DNA from: Sphingomonas sp. Leaf357
Lineage (GTDB): Bacteria > Pseudomonadota > Alphaproteobacteria > Sphingomonadales > Sphingomonadaceae
Length of the DNA stretch: 64,000 nucleotides
NCBI RefSeq assembly: GCF_001423845.1
Contig: NZ_LMPM01000002.1
Span: 372,001-436,000 of the forward strand
Direction of reading: 5' to 3'
The translations under genes were made by a program, and so were the position numbers. A model generated the notes under the pieces. The model did not search any database. It was not told where the DNA came from and saw nothing but the letters and a program-made list of their open reading frames with translations. Positions 29,168-38,701 of this stretch are shown here, piece by piece. How positions within the stretch are numbered: the stretch's first letter is position 1; every line of letters starts with the position of its first letter.

Positions 29168-30694
29168 TCACAGCGGAATGTTGTCATGCTTCTTCCACGG
29201 ATTCTCCAGCGCCTTGCCACGCAGCTTGCGCAGGCCCAGCGCGATGCGGCGGCGGGTGGAGTGCGGCTGGATCACCTCGTCGATAAAACCCTTGCTCGCC
29301 GCGACGAACGGGTTGGCGAAGCGTGCCTCGTATTGCGCGGTCTGTTCGGCGATCTCGGCCGGCGTGCGGCCACGGAAGATGATCTCCACCGCGCCCTTGG
29401 CGCCCATCACCGCGATTTCGGCGGTCGGCCACGCATAGTTGAGATCTCCGCGCAGATGCTTCGACGCCATGACGTCGTATGCGCCGCCATAGGCCTTGCG
29501 CGTGATGACGGTGATCTTGGGCACGGTCGCCTCGGCATAGGCGAAAAGCAGTTTCGCGCCGTGCTTGATGATGCCGTTCAGTTCCTGCGACGTGCCCGGC
29601 AGGAAGCCCGGCACATCCACGAACGTCACGATCGGAATGTCGAACGCGTCGCAGAAGCGCACGAAGCGCGCGGCTTTCTTCGAGGAGTTGATGTCCAGGC
29701 ACCCGGCCAGCACCATAGGCTGGTTGGCGACGAAGCCGACGCTGCGGCCCTCGATCCGCCCGAAACCGATGATGATGTTGCCGGCATGGGTAGGCTGCAC
29801 CTCGAAGAAATCACCCTCGTCGACAACCTTCCGGATCAGTTCGTGCATGTCGTACGGCTGGTTGGCCGACGCCGGCACCAGCGTATCGAGGCTGTCCTCG
29901 CGCCGGTCCCACGGATCGGACGAAGGTCGCTCCGGCACCGCCTCGCGGTTCGAGAGCGGAAGGAAGTCCACGAAGTCGCGGGCCGCGAGCAGCGCCTCGA
30001 TATCGTTTTCGAAGGCCACGTCAGCGACCCCCGACTTCGTGGTATGCGTCACCGCTCCGCCCAAATCCTCCTGCGTGACGATCTCGTTTGTAACGGTCTT
30101 CACTACATCGGGCCCGGTGACGAACATGTAGGAGCTATCCTTCACCATGAAGATGAAGTCGGTCATCGCGGGGGAATAGACGGCGCCCCCCGCGCATGGC
30201 CCCATGATCAGGGAAATCTGCGGCACGACGCCGCTGGCCAGCACGTTGCGCTGGAACACTTCGGCATAGCCGCCGAGCGACGCCACGCCCTCCTGAATGC
30301 GCGCGCCGCCGGAATCGTTGAGGCCGATCACCGGCGCGCCGACCTTCAGCGCCATGTCCATGATCTTGCAGATCTTCTGTGCATGGCGTTCCGACAGCGA
30401 ACCACCGAACACGGTGAAGTCCTGGCTGAACACGAACACCAGCCGGCCGTTGATCGTGCCCGAACCGGTGACCACGCCGTCGCCCGGGATGATCTGGTCC
30501 TGCATGCCGAAATCGACGCAATTGTGCTCGACATACATGTCGAGTTCCTCGAACGATCCGTGATCGAGCAACACGTCGAGCCGCTCGCGCGCGGTCAGCT
30601 TGCCCTTCGAGTGCTGCGCGGCGATGCGCTTTTCTCCGCCACCCATCCGAGCCGCTTCGCGCTTGCGTTCCAGTTCGGCGAGGGTCGAGGACAT
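29168..30694 (-). CDS. pccB: Propionyl-CoA carboxylase, carboxyltransferase beta subunit
   Basis: Transfers the carboxyl group from carboxybiotin to propionyl-CoA. The 508-residue protein has the two crotonase-like halves of the acyl-CoA carboxyltransferase family, with [19 protein letters not shown] and [12 protein letters not shown] oxyanion loops, and the C-terminal [15 protein letters not shown]. The start [20 protein letters not shown] is typical. It is the first gene of the operon and faces pccR across the operator region. The next gene is 58 bp downstream. Confidence 0.97.
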   Translation of the reverse strand: MSSTLAELERKREAARMGGGEKRIAAQHSKGKLTARERLDVLLDHGSFEELDMYVEHNCVDFGMQDQIIPGDGVVTGSGTINGRLVFVFSQDFTVFGGSLSERHAQKICKIMDMALKVGAPVIGLNDSGGARIQEGVASLGGYAEVFQRNVLASGVVPQISLIMGPCAGGAVYSPAMTDFIFMVKDSSYMFVTGPDVVKTVTNEIVTQEDLGGAVTHTTKSGVADVAFENDIEALLAARDFVDFLPLSNREAVPERPSSDPWDRREDSLDTLVPASANQPYDMHELIRKVVDEGDFFEVQPTHAGNIIIGFGRIEGRSVGFVANQPMVLAGCLDINSSKKAARFVRFCDAFDIPIVTFVDVPGFLPGTSQELNGIIKHGAKLLFAYAEATVPKITVITRKAYGGAYDVMASKHLRGDLNYAWPTAEIAVMGAKGAVEIIFRGRTPAEIAEQTAQYEARFANPFVAASKGFIDEVIQPHSTRRRIALGLRKLRGKALENPWKKHDNIPL

Positions 30695-30744
30695 AAGCAG
30701 ACTCCGGATGAGCAGATGCGGACGTCTCTCTCCGCCCGTCGCCG

Positions 30745-30793
30745 CGCAAATGCAAATGTGAACTTGCGAAGTTGCGAATAGCGGGTTTGCGAA
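30745..30793. promoter_or_regulatory. Cluster of PccR-like operator half-sites
   Basis: Four or five sites related to the published PccR/ScfR motif TTTGCAAA: GCGCAAAT (30744-30751), ATGCAAAT (30750-30757), TTGCGAA (30764-30770), TTGCGAA (30772-30778) and TTTGCGAA (30786-30793). They lie 50-100 bp upstream of pccB and just upstream of pccR, in a divergent region. The Rhodobacter sphaeroides motif is TTTGCAAA-N4-TTTGCAAA; here the repeat is denser and the centre is often CG instead of CA. Confidence 0.6.
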
Positions 30794-30809
30794 GTAACGC
30801 CGCTCTAAC

Positions 30810-30833
30810 GCCCCTCCCCTTCAGGGGAGGGGC
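30810..30833. repeat. Perfect 10-bp hairpin between the operator and pccR (family E-like)
   Basis: GCCCCTCCCC pairs with GGGGAGGGGC around a TTCA loop, followed by TAAAAAAA. It lies 18 bp upstream of the inferred pccR start and would form a strong hairpin in the 5' leader. It resembles the arms of the pccA insertion and a hairpin at about 58719-58737. Confidence 0.7.
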
Positions 30834-30851
30834 TAAAAAAAGGAACCGCCC

Positions 30852-32213
30852 ATCCCCCGCCCCGCCCGCCTGTTCGCCGGAGACCAGCTCCGCGCCCTCC
30901 GCGCCTCGGTCGGGCTGAACCAGGCCGCGATGGCCGCGCGGCTCGGCGTGTCGGTCAGCTATCTCTCGCAGCTCGAAGGCGGCGTGCGCCCGCTCACCCC
31001 CAGCGTCACCGCCGCGTTGCGCCGCCATCACCCCGCGGCGCTTACCGATATCGAGGACGCCGCGCCCGCGCTACGGCTCGCCGCGCTCACCGATGCGCTC
31101 GCCGATCCGCTACTACCCCCCTCGCCCGCCGCCGATGCCATCGCGCGTCTCGCATCCGAGCGCCCTGAGATCGCCGATCGCTTCATCGCGCTCCACGCCG
31201 CGATGCGCGCGGCCGAGGAACGGCTCCAGATGGTCGAGGAACAGGCCACCGGCGGCGGCGGACGCAGGCCGTGGGAAGCGGTGCGCGACTGGTTCCACGA
31301 TGCCGGCAATTACATCGATATCCTCGATCGTGCCGCCGAGCGCCTCGCCGCCGATCCGCTGGAAACCACGCTGGCCAGCCACGGCATCAAGGTACGCCTG
31401 AGCGATCAGACGATCGGCCCGCTGGCGACCTTCGACCACGATATTCTCACCCTCGACGCGACCATGCCGCCCGAGAGCCGCCGTTTCCAGATCGCGCACC
31501 GCCTCGCCGCGATCGCCTTCGCGCGCGAGATCGAGGATATCGTCGGCCAAGCCGATATCGACGGCGGCCCGGCAGCGCAAAATCTGCTGCGCATCGGCCT
31601 CGCCAATTACGCCGCCGGCGCGCTGACCATGCCTTATGCCGCCTTCCGCGCCGCCGCGCGCGAGACGCGCCACGATATCGACCGGCTGTGCCGCCGCTTT
31701 GGGGTGAGCTTCGAACAGGCCTGCCACCGCCTCTCCACGCTGCAACGCCCCGGGGCTGAGGGCATTCCGTTCTATTTCTGCCGCGTCGACATGGCCGGCA
31801 ACATCACCAAGCGGCACAGCGCCACGCGTTTCCAGTTCGCCCGCTTCGGCGGTGCCTGCCCGTTATGGATCGTGCACGAGGCGGTCGCGATCCCCGACCG
31901 CATCGTCGTGCAGCATGCCGAAACGCCCGACGGCGTGCGCTACGTCTCGATGGCCAAGGGTCTCGTCAAACCGAGCGGCAGCTTCACCCGCACGCCGCGC
32001 CGCTATGCCGTGACCCTGGGCTGCGAGGCCGAACACGCCGCCGATTTCGTTTATGCCGACGCGCTGGACCGCCGCGCGCCCGCGACGCCGATCGGCATCT
32101 CCTGCCGCCTGTGTCCACGGGACGATTGCGACCAGCGCGCGTTCCCGCCAGCGGATCGGAGCATCGCGGTCGACCCCGACGTGCGCGGCACCGTGCCGTA
32201 TCGGGTGGTCTGA
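30852..32213 (+). CDS. pccR: Short-chain acyl-CoA-responsive regulator, PccR/ScfR family
   Basis: A transcription factor of the ScfR/PccR/RamB family that controls propionyl-CoA carboxylase. Domains: XRE-type helix-turn-helix (about residues 8-60, LRALRASVGLNQAAMAARLG...), an IrrE/ImmA-like domain, and the C-terminal DUF2083 domain with GGACPLWIVHEA and ISCRLCPRDDCDQRAF. There is no in-frame ATG before 30930, yet the family N-terminus (MPRKLYAG-like) begins at IPRPARLFAG. The ATC at 30852, 7 nt after AAGGA, is the best start (453 residues). The ATG at 30930 would cut off the first helix of the DNA-binding domain. It is divergent from pccB. Confidence 0.9.
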   Translation: MPRPARLFAGDQLRALRASVGLNQAAMAARLGVSVSYLSQLEGGVRPLTPSVTAALRRHHPAALTDIEDAAPALRLAALTDALADPLLPPSPAADAIARLASERPEIADRFIALHAAMRAAEERLQMVEEQATGGGGRRPWEAVRDWFHDAGNYIDILDRAAERLAADPLETTLASHGIKVRLSDQTIGPLATFDHDILTLDATMPPESRRFQIAHRLAAIAFAREIEDIVGQADIDGGPAAQNLLRIGLANYAAGALTMPYAAFRAAARETRHDIDRLCRRFGVSFEQACHRLSTLQRPGAEGIPFYFCRVDMAGNITKRHSATRFQFARFGGACPLWIVHEAVAIPDRIVVQHAETPDGVRYVSMAKGLVKPSGSFTRTPRRYAVTLGCEAEHAADFVYADALDRRAPATPIGISCRLCPRDDCDQRAFPPADRSIAVDPDVRGTVPYRVV

Positions 32214-32250
32214 TCTTGCCAATTTTTGCCATCAGCATAGATTGCCGGGA

Positions 32251-32490
32251 ATGAGCACGATGAACATTTCCCTGCCCGAACCCCTCAAGGCTTTCGTGGA
32301 CGAACAGGTGGCGGAACGCGACTTCGGCACGAGCAGCGAATATATCCGCGAACTGATCCGCAATGAGCGGGATCGGGAAGCGCTACGTCGTCTCCTGATG
32401 GAGGGGGCCAACTCTCCTCCAAGCGTGGTGGCCGATGCGCAGTATTTCGAAGGCCTGAAAGCGCGCATCCGCAACCGCGCGAAAAAATGA
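32251..32490 (+). CDS. ParD-family antitoxin
   Basis: A 79-residue protein with an N-terminal ribbon-helix-helix domain (MNISLPEPLKAFVDEQVAERDFGTSSEYIRELIRNE) typical of ParD antitoxins, which bind DNA and neutralise ParE. I chose the ATG at 32251 (MSTMNISLPEP) with GGGA upstream; an ATG at 32260 is also possible. It overlaps the toxin gene by 4 bp (ATGA). It lies 37 bp downstream of pccR but is a separate functional unit. Confidence 0.9.
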   Translation: MSTMNISLPEPLKAFVDEQVAERDFGTSSEYIRELIRNERDREALRRLLMEGANSPPSVVADAQYFEGLKARIRNRAKK

Positions 32491-32810
32491 CATCAAAGCC
32501 GCTCGTTCTTCGCGTCGTTGCCGAAGAGGATATCGAGGCGGCGGCGGCATATTACACTGATACCGCTGGCGAACCCGTCGCCATCCGCTTTGCGGAAGCG
32601 CTCGACGCCGTCTTTGGCCTTATCGCAAGCCGCCCGGCGATCGGCTCGTCCCGGCTCGCGCACGATCTTCGGATCGCCGGGTTGCGCAGCCGCAAACTTA
32701 AGCGGTTCCCATATCTCGTCGTCTATATCGAGCGTGATCATCACATTGATATCTGGCGCGTGATCCATGTCCAGCGCGACATTCCGGGTTGGCTGCGGGA
32801 AGACGATTGA
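32487..32810 (+). CDS. ParE-family toxin (RelE/ParE fold)
   Basis: A 107-residue protein of the RelE/ParE superfamily: LRVVAEEDIEAAAAYYTD, RFAEALDAVFGLIASRPAIGS and the C-terminal KLKRFPYLVVYIERDHHIDIWRVIHVQRD are the family pattern. ParE toxins of this type inhibit gyrase, whereas RelE relatives cut mRNA; sequence alone does not tell which. The antitoxin gene precedes it with a 4-bp overlap, the usual order. It is probably autoregulated through the ParD-ParE complex. Confidence 0.9.
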   Translation: MTSKPLVLRVVAEEDIEAAAAYYTDTAGEPVAIRFAEALDAVFGLIASRPAIGSSRLAHDLRIAGLRSRKLKRFPYLVVYIERDHHIDIWRVIHVQRDIPGWLREDD

Positions 32811-32883
32811 CGATCAGCTTCCCGATTGCACTGTCCCCGACCCACCCCTATACGACGGCAATACACCAGAAGAGGGGTTCTGA

Positions 32884-34929
32884 ATGCGCGTCTCCGTTGC
32901 CGTCCGCCTGTCCGCCGCCGCGATTGCGCTGGCCGTCGCCCTGCCTGCCCTATCGCAAGACGCCAAGAAGGCCGGCCCGGTCTATGGCAGCTTCGGCATC
33001 GACCTGACATCGCAGAAGAAGGACGTGAAGCCGGGCGACGATTTCTGGACCTTCGCGAACGGCGCATGGGACGCCCGCACGCAGATCGCCGCCGATCGCA
33101 CCTCCGCCGGACCATCGGTGATCCTGGCGGATCAGGCCGAACTTCAGGTCAAGCAGATCCTGGCCGACGCCGCGCGCGATCCCGCCGCGACCGGCGCGGG
33201 CGCACAGCAGCTCGGCGATCTGTATGCCGGCTATATGGACCAGGCCGGGATCGAGGCCCGCGGCGCCGCGCCGCTCGCGCCCTATTTCGCCAAGATCGAC
33301 GCGGCGAACGATCCGACCAAGCTGCAGATCCTGTTCTCGACCATCGGCTATGCCGCGCCGGTCGAGGTCGGCCAGATCCCCAATCCGGCCGATCCGAACC
33401 ACTACACCGTGATCGCCGGACAGGGCGATCTCGGCATGGGCGGCCGCGACTATTACCTGCTGCCGGGTGCCAAATACGATGCCTTCCGGACAGCCTATCG
33501 CGCCTATGTCGAAAAGGTACTGACGCTGTCCGGCATCGCGGATGCCAGCGCGAAGGCCGACCGAATCATCGCGCTCGAAACCGCGATGGCCAAGGTGCAA
33601 TGGTCGCCCGAGCAATCGCGCGATCTGGCCGCCTTGCTCAAGCCGATGAACGCCGAACAGCGCAAGGCGCTGGCGCCGCAATTCGATTGGGATCTGCAGC
33701 TGAAGACTGCCGGATACGAAGGCTATCCGATCGTCATCATGGCGCAATCGACCGCGCTGACCGAGATCGGCAAGATCTTCGCCGCGACGCCAGTGTCGAC
33801 TTGGCAGGACTGGATGAAGTTCCGCCTTGCCGCCTCGATGTCCGGCGTGCTGCCCAAGGCGTTCGACGACGCCAGCTTCGCCTTCTACGGCAAGACCCTG
33901 TCCGACCAGCCCGAGCAGCGTGCGCGCTGGAAACGCGGCCTGGCCGTGGTCAACGGCGCGATGGGCGAGGCGGTCGGCGAGATTTACGTCAAGCGCCACT
34001 ACCCGCCCGAGAGCGAAGCGAAGATGAGCGAGCTGATTGCCAACCTTCGCGCCGCGTACAAGGAGCGTATCACCGCCAACACCTGGATGGATGCCAAGAC
34101 CAAGGAGCAGGCGCTGGCCAAGCTGGCCGCGTTCGATCCGCGCATCGGGCATCCGGTGAAGTATATCGATTATTCGACGCTCAAGATCGATCGCAACGAT
34201 CCCGTCGGCAATGTGATCCGCGCGAGCGAATTCCAGCATCGGCTGGACCTCGATCGGTTGAAGAAGCCGGTCGATCGCAGCCTGTGGAACATGACGCCGC
34301 AGACGGTGAACGCCTATTACAGCCCGTTCACCAACCAGATCACCTTCCCCGCTGCGATCCTGCAGCCGCCGTATTTCGACCCAAAGGCCGATGCGGCGGT
34401 GAATTACGGCGCGATCGGCGCGATCATCGGCCACGAAATGGGCCATGGCTTCGACGATCAGGGCAGCAAGTTCGGCCCGAGCGGCAAATTCGAGAATTGG
34501 TGGACGCCCGAGGCACGCACCGCCTTCACCCAGCGCACCGCAGCGCTGAGTAAGCAGTATGACGGCTATGAACCGATCCCCGGCACGCACATCAAGGGTG
34601 CCCTGACTCTGGGCGAGAATATCGGCGATCTCGGCGGCGTCGAGACGGCCTATGCCGCGTTCCAGAAATATCAGGCGACACACGGCAAGGCGAAGACGAT
34701 CGACGGGTTGACCGGCGACCAGCGCTTCTTCCTTGCCTATGCTCAGGCGTGGCAATCGAAGCTGCGCGAAGGCGCGGCGCGCGCGCGACTGCTGACCGAT
34801 CCGCACTCGCCGCCCTTCTTCCGTGTCAACGGGATCGTTCGGAACGTCGACGCCTGGTATGCGGCGTTCGGGGTGAAACCGGGCGACAAATTGTATCTGG
34901 CACCCGCAGAGCGCGTACACATTTGGTAG
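32884..34929 (+). CDS. M13 (neprilysin) family zinc metallopeptidase
   Basis: A 681-residue peptidase with a signal peptide (MRVSVAVRLSAAAIALAVALPALS), so it acts in the periplasm. The zinc site HEMGH is in IGAIIGHEMGHGFDDQGSK, the third ligand is the glutamate in GALTLGENIGDLGG, and NAYYSPFTNQITFPAAIL is the conserved substrate-binding segment. The length is typical of bacterial PepO-type enzymes. It probably degrades oligopeptides. It stands alone 73 bp after the toxin gene. Confidence 0.95.
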   Translation: MRVSVAVRLSAAAIALAVALPALSQDAKKAGPVYGSFGIDLTSQKKDVKPGDDFWTFANGAWDARTQIAADRTSAGPSVILADQAELQVKQILADAARDPAATGAGAQQLGDLYAGYMDQAGIEARGAAPLAPYFAKIDAANDPTKLQILFSTIGYAAPVEVGQIPNPADPNHYTVIAGQGDLGMGGRDYYLLPGAKYDAFRTAYRAYVEKVLTLSGIADASAKADRIIALETAMAKVQWSPEQSRDLAALLKPMNAEQRKALAPQFDWDLQLKTAGYEGYPIVIMAQSTALTEIGKIFAATPVSTWQDWMKFRLAASMSGVLPKAFDDASFAFYGKTLSDQPEQRARWKRGLAVVNGAMGEAVGEIYVKRHYPPESEAKMSELIANLRAAYKERITANTWMDAKTKEQALAKLAAFDPRIGHPVKYIDYSTLKIDRNDPVGNVIRASEFQHRLDLDRLKKPVDRSLWNMTPQTVNAYYSPFTNQITFPAAILQPPYFDPKADAAVNYGAIGAIIGHEMGHGFDDQGSKFGPSGKFENWWTPEARTAFTQRTAALSKQYDGYEPIPGTHIKGALTLGENIGDLGGVETAYAAFQKYQATHGKAKTIDGLTGDQRFFLAYAQAWQSKLREGAARARLLTDPHSPPFFRVNGIVRNVDAWYAAFGVKPGDKLYLAPAERVHIW

Positions 34930-35016
34930 GCCGCAGCGAGGCGGTCAGCAAAAGCTGATCGCCGGTTCGCCAAGCGAACGTAAACGACCGGTGGGCACGG
35001 CAAGGCTGCGTCCGGC

Positions 35017-35039
35017 GGGGCGGGATCAACTCCCGCCCC
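35017..35039. terminator. GC-rich hairpin between convergent genes
   Basis: GGGGCGGGA (35017-35025) pairs with TCCCGCCCC (35031-35039) around a TCAAC loop. It lies between the M13 peptidase and the PepSY gene, which converge, and could serve both. There is no strong T-tract on either side. Confidence 0.5.
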
Positions 35040-35045
35040 GGCCTC

Positions 35046-36380
35046 TCAAACGGTACGCAAACCCAGCCACCGCCCGGCAAAAGATCGTCGCAGAACCACC
35101 CGGTCCAGCAACAACACGGCCACCAGACTCGCCCCGAAAAGCGGCATTAGCACGCCAAGAACACTTACCGCCGCGATCAGCACCACCCCGAAACGCGGGC
35201 GCGACAACGGGATCGGTGCCCGGAGCAATCCCGTAGGTCGCCGACGCCACCACATCACGACCCCCGACACCGCAAGCATCACCAGCAACACAGCCGTCAC
35301 CGTGCCCAGCACCTGATTGGGGAGCCCGAACAACGCGCCTTCGTGCGCGGCGATGCCGTAGCCTACCGCGCGGTCCACCCAATGCCGCTGAGCGAAATCC
35401 CGCCGTGTCAGCACCGCACCCGTCGTGCCATCGACGGTAAGCTGCGTGCGCAAGGGGCGATCGGCGGCATCCGACGTCACCGTCCACGCCTGCGTCGCCA
35501 TCGCTGGCGGGGCGATCATCACGGGCGGCGCGATCAGTAGCGGTATGACGGTGGCGATCACACGATCGAGTTCGCCGGGGCGGGCCGTCATGTGACGCAT
35601 TCCCATCCCGGCATGTTCGGCGTGATCGCCGAGCATCGTGCGTTCACCGGCAGGTGCGGCACCGATCTTCCAGTCGACCGGCCCGTCGGCAGTGCCGGTG
35701 ATCGCGCGAACCTCCTTGAAATATCCGCCCCACGCCTTGGCCCAGGGCAACCCGGTCAGGATCAGCCCGAGTGCGAGCAACGACACCCAGATGCCCGACA
35801 CGGCATGCAGATCACGCCAGAACAGCCTTTTGCCACCGCCCAGCCGCGGATAGACCACGCCGCCCAACCGCGCGCCGCCGCGCGGCCACCAGAGATACAG
35901 GCCGGAAAGGATCATCACCACCGCCCAGCACGCCGCAAGTTCGACCAGATAGCTGCCCGGATCGCCGGCCAGCAAGGTGCCATGCAGGCGCGAGATGATC
36001 CGCATCGGCTGATCTTCCTCACCGATCGTCTTCAGCACCCGTGCGGTAGCGGGATCGACATAGACGCGGGTCTGATCGCCGCCTTCGCTGACGATCACGC
36101 GAGCGGCATGGCCCGGCGCGTCGGGCATCTGATATTTGTGCAGCCGCGCGCCCGGCACTGCCGCCAGCGCCGCGGACACCTGAGCATCGGCACTTACCGA
36201 CGGCGCGACGGCAAGGCTGTCGTAGGGCCGGTCGAGCCAAGCCTCGATCTGCGGCTTCCAAGTGTAGATCGCACCGGTGGTCGCCAGCCACAGCACGACT
36301 GGGACGCACAGCAAGGCGGCGTAGAAATGCCAGCGCCATACCGCGTTGTACCAGCGGCTGCCGGGGGGCTTCACGCTCAT
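35046..36380 (-). CDS. PepSY-associated membrane protein
   Basis: A 444-residue inner-membrane protein with four main membrane segments: one near the N-terminus (AALLCVPVVLWLATTGAIY), one after the first PepSY domain (LAACWAVVMILSGLYLWW), one around SGIWVSLLALGLILTGLPW, and one near the C-terminus. PepSY proteins of this type are linked to TonB-dependent uptake of iron or copper and may be reductases. The ATG at 36380 overlaps the receptor stop (ATGA). A His/Met-rich loop (GDHAEHAGMGMRHMTA) may bind copper. Confidence 0.88.
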   Translation of the reverse strand: MSVKPPGSRWYNAVWRWHFYAALLCVPVVLWLATTGAIYTWKPQIEAWLDRPYDSLAVAPSVSADAQVSAALAAVPGARLHKYQMPDAPGHAARVIVSEGGDQTRVYVDPATARVLKTIGEEDQPMRIISRLHGTLLAGDPGSYLVELAACWAVVMILSGLYLWWPRGGARLGGVVYPRLGGGKRLFWRDLHAVSGIWVSLLALGLILTGLPWAKAWGGYFKEVRAITGTADGPVDWKIGAAPAGERTMLGDHAEHAGMGMRHMTARPGELDRVIATVIPLLIAPPVMIAPPAMATQAWTVTSDAADRPLRTQLTVDGTTGAVLTRRDFAQRHWVDRAVGYGIAAHEGALFGLPNQVLGTVTAVLLVMLAVSGVVMWWRRRPTGLLRAPIPLSRPRFGVVLIAAVSVLGVLMPLFGASLVAVLLLDRVVLRRSFAGRWLGLRTV

Positions 36381-38653
36381 AACGACCACGTCACGTCGGC
36401 GCGGAAGGTGCGCTGGGGAAATGGGTGGAACAGAAAGTATTTGTCATTGCCGACATTATCGACGCCCAGCCCGAGCGCGTAATGGCGGTCGATCCGAAAT
36501 TGCGCGCGCAGATCGACGACGAGATATTTGTAGAAGCCCTGATAGGTGTTGCCGACGAGGTCGAGATTGTCGAGCTGACCGTAGAGCCGGCTGGTGTAGC
36601 GCCCGGCGGCGGTGAGCGAGACCTGATCGGTCGGCCGCCAGGTTCCCACCAAAGTCGCCTTCCAGCGCGGCACGCCGGGCAGCAGCTTGCCGACCGCCGC
36701 CGGGAAGGCCGGGTCGGCCCGCGTCGTCGCATCGGCATAGGTCACGCTGCCGCTCAGGTCGAAGCGCGGCGCGACGTCGCGGCGCTGCACCGCCAGTTCC
36801 ACGCCGCGCGCCCGCGTACGATCGACATTCTGGATGAAGGTCGCGGTCGTCGGCACGCCGTTGATCGGCAGGATCCCGGTTTGCGAGATCAGCGCATCGC
36901 GGACGATTTCGTTGAACAACGACATTCGGATCGTACCGCGATCGTCCCGATGCTCGATCGCCAATTCCCCGGATTGGGCATGTTCCGGCTTCAGGTTCGG
37001 GTTGGCCACGGTCGCGACCGGCGTCGTCACCACCTGATAGAGTTCGCCGACCGTCGGAAAGCGCCAGGCCTCGCCGAACGACAGTCGCGCGGTGAGCGCC
37101 GGCGCGAAGTTCCACGCGAGCGATGCCTTCGGCGAGAAGCGGTTGGCGCTACGTTGCGGCTGGATCGTCGTTACCGCCCCAAGGGAAGGCAGGTTCGCTC
37201 CATCATACGCCTTCCACCATTCGTAGCGGCCACCGGCCGTCAGCGTCAGGTTGGGGACGATCGTCCAGGCATCCTGCAGCCAGAGCGCGGCGGTGCGCGT
37301 CTTGCCCCGCGACTGCAGATTTGCCGCGCCCTGCCCGCCGGCAATCCAGTCGGTCGTCAGGAAGCGATTGCTGGCGATCTCGAACCGGTCGTAATGCCCG
37401 CCGGCGCTGATCGCATGACCGCCTGCGCGGTATCCCGCCTTGGCATCGAGGGTCCGCCAGCCGCTGCCGTCGAGGCGGGTAATCGTTCCCGCGCCGCCGG
37501 TCTGGGCGTTGGGCAGAGCGGTGGTGGGCATACGCTGGATGTCCTTGTCGTAATGGAACACCGTGCCGATCACCTGCCAGTCGAACCGCCCACCACCGCC
37601 GCCAGCCGACAGACTGTGCGAGATGTGGCGTTGCTCGGAATGATAGACCCCGGCGGAGAAGGTCGCCGGGGCAATCGTGTAGCTGCGGCCATCCAGATTG
37701 AACGTGCCGGCATAGGCCAGACCGGCGGCCGTGCTCAGATACGTGTCGGCGTGCGCATCGACATCGTTCAGGAACAGGCCACCGACGTAGGTGAGCCGCA
37801 CCGAACCGAGATCGAGCGCCGCCTTCAGCTTGAAGCGATCCTGCAATTGATGCTCGATCGCCCCAGCGCCCAAAACGCGGATCGCGCCGCCGGTGCGGTT
37901 CAGATCGTCGAACCCGCCGCTCGCCGGCGCGCCGGTGGCACTGGTCGCAGCCGGACGCGAGGCGGTGATGTAGGTCAGCGGCTGGGCATGATTGTCGACA
38001 TGCTCGGCGCTGGCGAAGATCGAGAGCGGCCCGAAGCGATCGCCGATCGTCGCGCCGATCTGATAGGCCGGCAGGATCGCCTTCGTGCCGTATTGGTCGA
38101 ATTCCTGCACGCTGGTGCCCGCCTTGACGGTCGCCTCCAGCGCATCGGGAAGGCGCGTGGTGATGTTCACCACCGCGCCCATCGAATTGCCAGGATAAGC
38201 GGCCGAGAACGGGCCGTAGAGCACGTCGATCCGCGCGATTTCCTGCGGGCTCACCAGCCCCCAGCGCGGGCTGGCGTTGGTATTGTTGTTGCCGATCAAT
38301 GCCGACAACAAGGCACCGTCGGCATAGACTAGGCTGCGCGCGCTCGCGCCGAGGCCGGAGGTGCGCGTGGCGAGCGGTGCCTGCGTGTCGCCGATATTGC
38401 GTTTCCGCACGATCAGGCTGGGCAGATATTTGAGCGTATCCTCGGTCGATGCCGCGTTGATCTTGGCGGCGATATCGCGCGCATCGATTTCGGCGCGCGA
38501 CGACGGCGCATTCTCGATCCGCTGCTGTTTCTGGGCGACGACCAGGATGTCGTCGGCGGCGTCTTCATCGGCGGGGTGCGCATAAGCGGGCATGGCCGCG
38601 ATGAGCGCAGCCACGCAGATTGCGCGCCGAAGCGCGCGGGTAGAGCGTGTCAT
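36377..38653 (-). CDS. TonB-dependent receptor, probably copper or iron
   Basis: A 758-residue outer-membrane receptor. It has a signal peptide (MTRSTRALRRAICVAALIAAMPAYA), a TonB-box-like DDILVVAQ segment, a plug domain with RIDVLYGPFSAAYPGNSMGAVVNI, and a 22-strand barrel ending in aromatic residues (TFRADVTWSL). The order DUF2946, receptor, PepSY resembles clusters around copper receptors such as OprC. It is coupled to the PepSY gene by a 4-bp overlap. The substrate is inferred from context only. Confidence 0.9.
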   Translation of the reverse strand: MTRSTRALRRAICVAALIAAMPAYAHPADEDAADDILVVAQKQQRIENAPSSRAEIDARDIAAKINAASTEDTLKYLPSLIVRKRNIGDTQAPLATRTSGLGASARSLVYADGALLSALIGNNNTNASPRWGLVSPQEIARIDVLYGPFSAAYPGNSMGAVVNITTRLPDALEATVKAGTSVQEFDQYGTKAILPAYQIGATIGDRFGPLSIFASAEHVDNHAQPLTYITASRPAATSATGAPASGGFDDLNRTGGAIRVLGAGAIEHQLQDRFKLKAALDLGSVRLTYVGGLFLNDVDAHADTYLSTAAGLAYAGTFNLDGRSYTIAPATFSAGVYHSEQRHISHSLSAGGGGGRFDWQVIGTVFHYDKDIQRMPTTALPNAQTGGAGTITRLDGSGWRTLDAKAGYRAGGHAISAGGHYDRFEIASNRFLTTDWIAGGQGAANLQSRGKTRTAALWLQDAWTIVPNLTLTAGGRYEWWKAYDGANLPSLGAVTTIQPQRSANRFSPKASLAWNFAPALTARLSFGEAWRFPTVGELYQVVTTPVATVANPNLKPEHAQSGELAIEHRDDRGTIRMSLFNEIVRDALISQTGILPINGVPTTATFIQNVDRTRARGVELAVQRRDVAPRFDLSGSVTYADATTRADPAFPAAVGKLLPGVPRWKATLVGTWRPTDQVSLTAAGRYTSRLYGQLDNLDLVGNTYQGFYKYLVVDLRAQFRIDRHYALGLGVDNVGNDKYFLFHPFPQRTFRADVTWSL

Positions 38654-38701
38654 GTAAAGTGTCCTCGACTGAACGGATGGCGCGGGTGCGCCGGATGAGG
38701 T

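Noticed and set aside
32950..34920. Long open frame antisense to the M13 peptidase gene
   Set aside because: It mirrors the codon pattern of a secure gene on the other strand and has no recognisable protein features. Long antisense frames are expected in high-GC DNA.
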